Positions 59,542 to 64,000 of a stretch of 64,000 nucleotides of DNA are shown one piece after another. The number at the start of each line of letters is the position of its first letter. The first letter of the stretch is position 1. Source of the DNA: Roseburia hominis (GTDB taxonomy: Bacteria; Bacillota; Clostridia; Lachnospirales; Lachnospiraceae); contig CP159990.1 in NCBI GenBank assembly GCA_040702975.1, positions 2,852,001 through 2,916,000 of the forward strand, in the 5' to 3' direction. Below the pieces are notes generated by a model, which did not search any database, was not told the DNA's origin, and saw only the letters and a list, made by a program, of their open reading frames with translations. The position numbers and the translations under genes are program-made.

Positions 59542-60159
59542 CTATTTCTTATTAAGAACCCAATAGTATTTATACTGAGTGCCATCATGTCCGGTCAGCG
59601 CCTGATCTGATTCTTCAAACCCCAGTACCGCCAATGCCTGAATACGTTCTTTTGCGGTTGGAACTGCTTTCGTTGCCAGCATCCGGCAGGAAAACATGTC
59701 AAACGCCGGAGTGCCTATCTGTTGTAAAATTTCCTTTATCACATCTGCTTTTTCATAATCACTTCGCAGATCCAGACGCAGCAGCCCGCAGTCTGTGAAA
59801 TAATCCTCAGCATCCCTGTGGAATAATTCAACCGTTCCTATAACTTCTTCCTCTTTATGGCTGAAAATACTCCATCTCACAAATCCTCTTCTTTCATACT
59901 CCCAAAGCCAGTAGCTGACTGCCTCCCTCATCCTTTCCAGGGATGTATAATGGAAGTCATCCCCACCGCAATTATCACTGTTGAAAAAAGGAACCGCCTT
60001 CTCTTCCGAATAAACCTTCAGCAAATCTTCCGCATCACTTTCTGCGACCAGACGTAAGCAGTATTTTCCATCGTCAAAAACCGGGCAATCCTGATACACA
60101 TCCCCACAGCTTCTGTCCTTCTTGCGGACAGCGCGCACCTCACAGTTCTCCATTCGCAA
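59542..60159 (-). CDS. GNAT-family N-acetyltransferase
   Basis: A 205-residue protein with YCLRLVAESDAEDLLKVYSE at the fold start and RWSIFSHKEEEVIGTVELF strands. The acetyl-CoA loop region (LLRLDLRSDYEKADVIKEIL) is atypical, so activity is uncertain. The first 15 residues are an unusual basic lead. Confidence 0.8.
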   Translation of the reverse strand: MRMENCEVRAVRKKDRSCGDVYQDCPVFDDGKYCLRLVAESDAEDLLKVYSEEKAVPFFNSDNCGGDDFHYTSLERMREAVSYWLWEYERRGFVRWSIFSHKEEEVIGTVELFHRDAEDYFTDCGLLRLDLRSDYEKADVIKEILQQIGTPAFDMFSCRMLATKAVPTAKERIQALAVLGFEESDQALTGHDGTQYKYYWVLNKK

Positions 60160-60199
60160 TTTCCATCATCTGCTTTACCGTCTACTCTGGCATCATGTG

Positions 60200-60595
60200 G
60201 GAAACATCTATTTTTTCTGTATCTATCTTCCAGTACAGACCAACCTTGCGATACTTCTTGGAATTACATCCTACGTCCGGATATTGGCATCCACATCCTT
60301 CTGTAACTGTTTTCTTAATTCCTCCGAACTGCACACCAGCGAAATATTATGTATCAGGCATCCACTTGTTTTCAGCTTCGATAATATTTCATCTATGATT
60401 CCCTGCTCATAACCTAGCAGAAGATAACATTTTCATATTCCGGACAGCAGATAAAATTATTCAAAAGAAAAGTAGTGCTCTCCAGAACAACCTTTTTCGT
60501 CTCTAGAGTCACCTAAAAAGGATGCATGTCCCAACACCAATCCCCATCTAGCAAAACGCTGTTACCCAGTTTTTGTTTTAGCCCGATCAACTGGA
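60200..60595 (-). pseudogene. Decayed P-loop nucleotide-kinase-like gene
   Basis: Minus strand frames give LKQKLGNSVLLDGDWCWDMH, then FLLNNFICCPEYENVIFC and, in another frame, EQGIIDEILSKLKTSGCLIH and ISLVCSSEELRKQLQKDVDA, interrupted by several stops and frame changes. These resemble the middle of small AAA/kinase-like proteins; the Walker A part is missing. No other feature is seen in 60160-60597. Confidence 0.65.
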
Positions 60596-60597
60596 AG

Positions 60598-61203
60598 TTA
60601 GCAAATTCTTTCGGGCAGCAAATGCAGATACATATATAATGCATCTGTACTATTTTCAAGAATATCCACTGTCTTTGGTAACGGTTCAGCATACACGGTA
60701 TTATAATCTATCTCGTCATACTCCTTCCGAATGGAGAAAGCCAAACATTCATCATCAATAGAAAAGTCTGCTTGTATACCATCTTTGTTTCCTCTTGCAT
60801 CTATACGAATCCATTTATCAATGGATTTTAGATAAATGGCATTTAGGGCATGGATACAATATCCAGTCTCTGGCGTATCGCCTAATGTAAGCCTTTGATA
60901 GCATATTCCAGAAGGAATACCATTGGCTCTTAATAGTGCAGCCAATAGGTTAGCTTTTGCCCAACAAATACCAACACCCTCTCTTAATACATCTGAGGCC
61001 GTTACCGTAACTCTTCTATCCTGGACATCCCATGAATGCTTAATTTCATCTCTAACAAAATAGTAAGTGGCCTTTGCCAGCTCGATTTCACACCCGTTGG
61101 ATTCTTTTAGTTCCATGGCTTTTCTTTGTACACCTGGTTCATCCCCATCAATATAGTGCGAAAAGGCAAGGTAACTGTTCATATCATCTTGAATGGTCAA
61201 CAT
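60598..61203 (-). CDS. Transglutaminase-like protein
   Basis: About 201 residues. The papain-like triad is visible: Cys in EGVGICWAKANLLAALLRA, His in YCIHALNAIY and Asp in WIRIDARGNKDG. Cytoplasmic, no signal. Family members act as cysteine proteases or crosslinkers; the role here is unknown. Start assigned to ATG 61203; support is modest. Confidence 0.85.
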   Translation of the reverse strand: MLTIQDDMNSYLAFSHYIDGDEPGVQRKAMELKESNGCEIELAKATYYFVRDEIKHSWDVQDRRVTVTASDVLREGVGICWAKANLLAALLRANGIPSGICYQRLTLGDTPETGYCIHALNAIYLKSIDKWIRIDARGNKDGIQADFSIDDECLAFSIRKEYDEIDYNTVYAEPLPKTVDILENSTDALYMYLHLLPERIC

Positions 61204-61226
61204 ATAACACACCTGCAAATTGGTAC

Positions 61227-61658
61227 TTAAAATTGCAACATACCTTTTTCATCATACTTAAAATCAGGTCCCCAAGCAACTTCCCAGTAATATCCGTCCA
61301 AATCTTTGAAATATGCATGATAACCACCCCAAAATACATCCTGAGGTTCTTTTACAATTGTTCCTCCTGCTTTTCTGGCTAATTCAATTATTTTATCGAC
61401 TTCATCCTTGTTTTCCACATTATACGCTAATGTAATGCCACCAAATCCGTCTCCAATTTTGGGCGGATTATCTTCATTTATATCTTTCACCAACAAATCC
61501 AAAGGAAACAATTCAAATTTTGTTCCTGGCGTATCGAAAAAGCATACATATGGATTGTCTTCTCTGCAATCCGTTTTATAACCTAAACCATCCCTGTAAA
61601 ATTTTATTGCTTTCTCCATACTTTTTACGCCCAAACATATACAAGTTATTTTATTCAT
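61227..61658 (-). CDS. VOC-superfamily (glyoxalase/dioxygenase-like) protein
   Basis: A 143-residue protein with two beta-alpha-beta-beta-beta modules: ITCICLGVKSMEKAIKFYRD and GFGGITLAYNVENKDEVDKI, ending in YFKDLDGYYWEVAWGP. Members bind a metal and act as resistance proteins, isomerases or dioxygenases. A GCCGCC/GGCGGC hairpin (61675-61692) lies in its 5' leader near the IS110 left edge. Confidence 0.88.
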   Translation of the reverse strand: MNKITCICLGVKSMEKAIKFYRDGLGYKTDCREDNPYVCFFDTPGTKFELFPLDLLVKDINEDNPPKIGDGFGGITLAYNVENKDEVDKIIELARKAGGTIVKEPQDVFWGGYHAYFKDLDGYYWEVAWGPDFKYDEKGMLQF

Positions 61659-61689
61659 TTAAATCTCCATTCCGCCGCCAAGTCGGCGG

Positions 61690-61952
61690 CACAAATAGTA
61701 ATGAAAGCCTTCAACCCCTCCACATTTCTGATAAAATAATTCTTAAGAAGCTACACTACAAAGCACGGGGAGGTGAGTCGTAAAGACTTTCTTTGTTTTA
61801 GACAGCATTTAAATCAGTGTAAGTTCCATCTTTCAAGCACAAATAAGTGGCTCGCAAGACCGTACAGTAAGAATTGTTTTAACTTCTCTGTTAAATGTGT
61901 GGTGGAACAGTCAATGGCTTCTTATCATTTTAATTTGAAAGGAGTTTTGACC
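61690..61952 (+). ncRNA. Candidate IS110 bridge-RNA region
   Basis: About 260 bp without a gene lies between the VOC gene and the IS110 transposase start. IS110-group elements encode a bridge RNA in the non-coding end upstream of the transposase (established for IS621). Here GTTCCATC (near 61825) can pair with GGTGGAAC (near 61906) across internal stems. The guide loops were not identified by eye. Confidence 0.35.
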
Positions 61953-63278
61953 ATGAAAGTTGTTTATCAAACCTGTTGTGGTGTCCATGTACACAAATCT
62001 TTTCTCGTTGCCACAATCATTAAAACTACTTCCGGAGTCGAACCTTCTTATCACAAGAAGCGTTTCTCCACCTTCAACAATTCTATCCTGCAATTCAAAG
62101 AATGGTTGATTGAAAACCAATGCCGTGATGTTTGTATGGAATCCACTGGAAAATACTGGGTTCCTGTATTTAACCTTTTGGAAGACGAAATCAACGTCAC
62201 CATCGCTAATCCCAAATGGGTAAAAGCTGTCAAAGGTAATAAGGACGATACTAAGGATTCCAAATGGATTGGGGATTTGTTTCGGTTAGGTCTGGTTCCC
62301 GGAAGTTATATCCCTTGTAAACCGATTCGTATCCTGCGTGAATTCACAAGATACCGTTACAAGCTGACTTCCTGCCGTTCCAGTGAAAAGAACAGATATC
62401 AGAATGCGCTTACTGTTTGTAATGTCGCATTAGATTCGGTTGTTTCTGATATCTTTGGGAAATCAGCCACTTCTGTTATTGATTACCTAATCGAGCAATC
62501 CGACAATTCCATCAACCACGAAGAAATAGCTTCCAGACTGCTTCGCTCCCTGAAGAAGAAGTCTGACCGTGTCATTGAATCCATCGAAGGGTACCAGATG
62601 ACTGATTCCCAAAAATATCGTATGCGCCTCGTCCGCGCACATATGGATTATATCACATCTACAATAAATGATATAGACACTATGACTGATTCTTTGATTG
62701 CACCCTATGAAAATGCTGTCCAGTTACTGTGTACCATTCCAGGTGTTGACCGTAATAGTGCTGTCACGATTATCTCTGAAATTGGTACCGATATGGCTCA
62801 GTTTTCTAATTCCAAACGTTTATGCTGCTGGGCAGGATTAACACCTGGCAACAATGAATCCGCTGACAAGAAGAAATCTGTCAGAATAACACGTGCCGGT
62901 GTCTACCTCAAACCTGCATTAGTACAAGTTGCTCATGCAGCCGTGAAATCTGATAAATCTTCTTACTACAAAACCAAATATGAACGAATCACAAAACGCC
63001 GTGGCAAGAAAAGAGCCATCATTGCCATCGCCCGGATGCTCCTGACTGCTGTCTACCAGATGCTGTCTACTGGCGAAGCGTGGAATCCGACCGATTTATT
63101 CAAAATAGATATGCCCGAACCTACTTTCTTTCACAGTAGTACCTCCCGTAAAATTTTTATAAGTTCTTTACTCTTCATTACGAATAGCAAACACATATCT
63201 TCCGTCAATATATTCAAACCCATTTTGTCTATAATATATTACAAGTTTTTCGTTTTCTGCAATCAGAATAATGTATAA
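61953..63278 (+). CDS. IS110-family transposase with altered first catalytic residue
   Basis: A 441-residue transposase. RuvC-like DEDD domain: Glu of DVCMESTGKYW and Asp residues of NKDDTKDSKWIGDLF are present. The first motif reads CCGVHVHKSF, with His12 where IS110 enzymes have Asp (GxDVHK). The Tnp20 domain follows (LLCTIPGVDRNSAVTII, CCWAGLTPGNNESADKKKSV). The last 40 or so residues beyond MPEPTFF run into flanking DNA opposite a GNAT gene, so the natural stop may have been lost at the element's edge. GAAAGGAG precedes ATG 61953. Confidence 0.85.
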   Translation: MKVVYQTCCGVHVHKSFLVATIIKTTSGVEPSYHKKRFSTFNNSILQFKEWLIENQCRDVCMESTGKYWVPVFNLLEDEINVTIANPKWVKAVKGNKDDTKDSKWIGDLFRLGLVPGSYIPCKPIRILREFTRYRYKLTSCRSSEKNRYQNALTVCNVALDSVVSDIFGKSATSVIDYLIEQSDNSINHEEIASRLLRSLKKKSDRVIESIEGYQMTDSQKYRMRLVRAHMDYITSTINDIDTMTDSLIAPYENAVQLLCTIPGVDRNSAVTIISEIGTDMAQFSNSKRLCCWAGLTPGNNESADKKKSVRITRAGVYLKPALVQVAHAAVKSDKSSYYKTKYERITKRRGKKRAIIAIARMLLTAVYQMLSTGEAWNPTDLFKIDMPEPTFFHSSTSRKIFISSLLFITNSKHISSVNIFKPILSIIYYKFFVFCNQNNV

Positions 63279-63572
63279 ATATTTGCTATATTTCTCCTTA
63301 ATTCTACGTAGCAGTTCTCTGCCAATTCCACGACCCTGATATAAAGGATTTACGCATAAGTAATGAATATATGCGGTTAGTTCGCCATCATCAATAGCAT
63401 TAATAAGTCCCACTAAATATCCGCCGTCCCATGCGGTAAAAACTGTCTCGCAGTTATCAAGTGCCTTTTTCACACGCTCTGGATAATTAGCAGACAACCA
63501 GCCAACGGATTGAAATATCTCTTTTATATCATTTGCTGAAAACACTCTTTTATCGGTATATATAATTTTCAT
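63168..63572 (-). CDS. GNAT-family N-acetyltransferase
   Basis: About 134 residues with the classical acetyl-CoA loop in YLCVNPLYQGRGIGRELLRR and IYYRQNGFEYIDGRY at the end. Complete; its 3' part overlaps the antisense tail of the IS110 frame. Start placed at ATG 63572, with 63578 as alternative. Substrate unknown. Confidence 0.88.
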   Translation of the reverse strand: MKIIYTDKRVFSANDIKEIFQSVGWLSANYPERVKKALDNCETVFTAWDGGYLVGLINAIDDGELTAYIHYLCVNPLYQGRGIGRELLRRIKEKYSKYLYIILIAENEKLVIYYRQNGFEYIDGRYVFAIRNEE

Positions 63573-63643
63573 TCCCATCACCTGCCTGATATGTACAATT
63601 CCATAGAATAGACTACCCTTACATATACAAAAATTGTTGAATT

Positions 63644-64000
63644 TTATTTCATCGCTTTCTGCATTTTATATTGACCCTCCAGCCTATTTTTAGGATTATC
63701 AATTTTAATAATATGAAAACCGCACTTATTGACATAGAAATTATGATTTCTGCTTGAAAAAATAGGCGTTTCAGTATTCCAAGTCTTTGTATCAGGATAT
63801 AATTTTTCAATCATATTCCACACTTTTGTGCCTAATCCTTGATTTTCATAAACCGGATCAATAAAGATATTCCCTAAGAAATTGTTATTATCTTGATTTA
63901 TCCAAAGAATCACCCCGCCAATTAACTGTTCATTCAAGAAAATGCAATATGAAGAAGCATTTTTATGCAATCCCCATTTTCTCAAAAAATTACCATTATC
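63644..64000 (-). CDS. GNAT-family N-acetyltransferase (5' end outside window)
   Basis: The frame stays open to the window edge (DNGNFLRKWGLHKNASSYCI), so the start lies beyond 64000. The core FLGNIFIDPVYENQGLGTKV holds the acetyl-CoA loop, and FYVNKCGFHIIKIDNPKNRL is the C-terminal motif. Adjacent to another GNAT gene on the same strand; the two are only distantly alike. Confidence 0.82.
   Translation of the reverse strand, partial: DNGNFLRKWGLHKNASSYCIFLNEQLIGGVILWINQDNNNFLGNIFIDPVYENQGLGTKVWNMIEKLYPDTKTWNTETPIFSSRNHNFYVNKCGFHIIKIDNPKNRLEGQYKMQKAMK

Overview
The window looks like a chromosome segment of an anaerobic gut Firmicute of the Lachnospiraceae type (Blautia, Dorea or Mediterraneibacter-like). 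This is inferred from the gene families (CD3324, DUF1062, YxeA, bacitracin-type ABC transporters with BceS-like kinases, triple large serine recombinases, ISLre2), strong AGGAGG ribosome sites and mixed base composition. No rRNA, tRNA or CRISPR array was seen.

Layout. 1-7.5 kb: a LacI regulator cut by the window edge, an amylosucrase-type GH13 enzyme, DNA polymerase IV, a macrodomain/VWA gene pair and a MATE exporter. 7.7-18.9 kb: envelope-stress genes. A six-gene leftward run (RR1-HK1-RR2-ABC ATPase-permease-HK2) faces a rightward ABC operon (ATPase, two permeases, small membrane protein). An FtsX-type permease follows, whose partner ATPase has been cut by an insertion.

18.9-37 kb: a decaying mobile region. 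It holds two AT-rich cargo blocks: a three-gene block encoding a membrane protein, a phosphoribosyltransferase-fold protein and an unknown protein, and a lone 641-residue metallophosphoesterase. The same end sequence (TCTGCTAATGTCAAGTA) lies at the left edge of both. One copy is fused to the broken ATPase, the other to a broken serine recombinase, which suggests nested integrations. To the right are three tandem large serine recombinases, a sigma-like gene with a stop codon, a candidate oriT, mobC, a relaxase gutted by deletion, a GNAT toxin-antitoxin pair, an intact ISLre2 element and remnants of a replication initiator.

37-53 kb: a metal/drug efflux cluster (TetR, CDF, MATE, DtxR/MntR-like) with two matching TetR operators. 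Next comes an ABC exporter pair whose second gene has a premature stop, flanked by partial duplications of a winged-helix gene and a GT51 transglycosylase gene. Then comes a second ABC + two-component module, paralogous in layout to the one at 11-16 kb. Promoters of three ABC operons and one winged-helix gene carry four half-sites spaced exactly 11 bp. In the two paralogous modules the distance to the -10 box is identical.

53-64 kb: small accessory genes (several GNAT acetyltransferases, a pyrophosphatase-like protein, an AlkX-type DNA glycosylase, transglutaminase-like and VOC proteins), a four-gene DDE/AAA transposon, and an IS110 element whose transposase lacks the usual first catalytic Asp.
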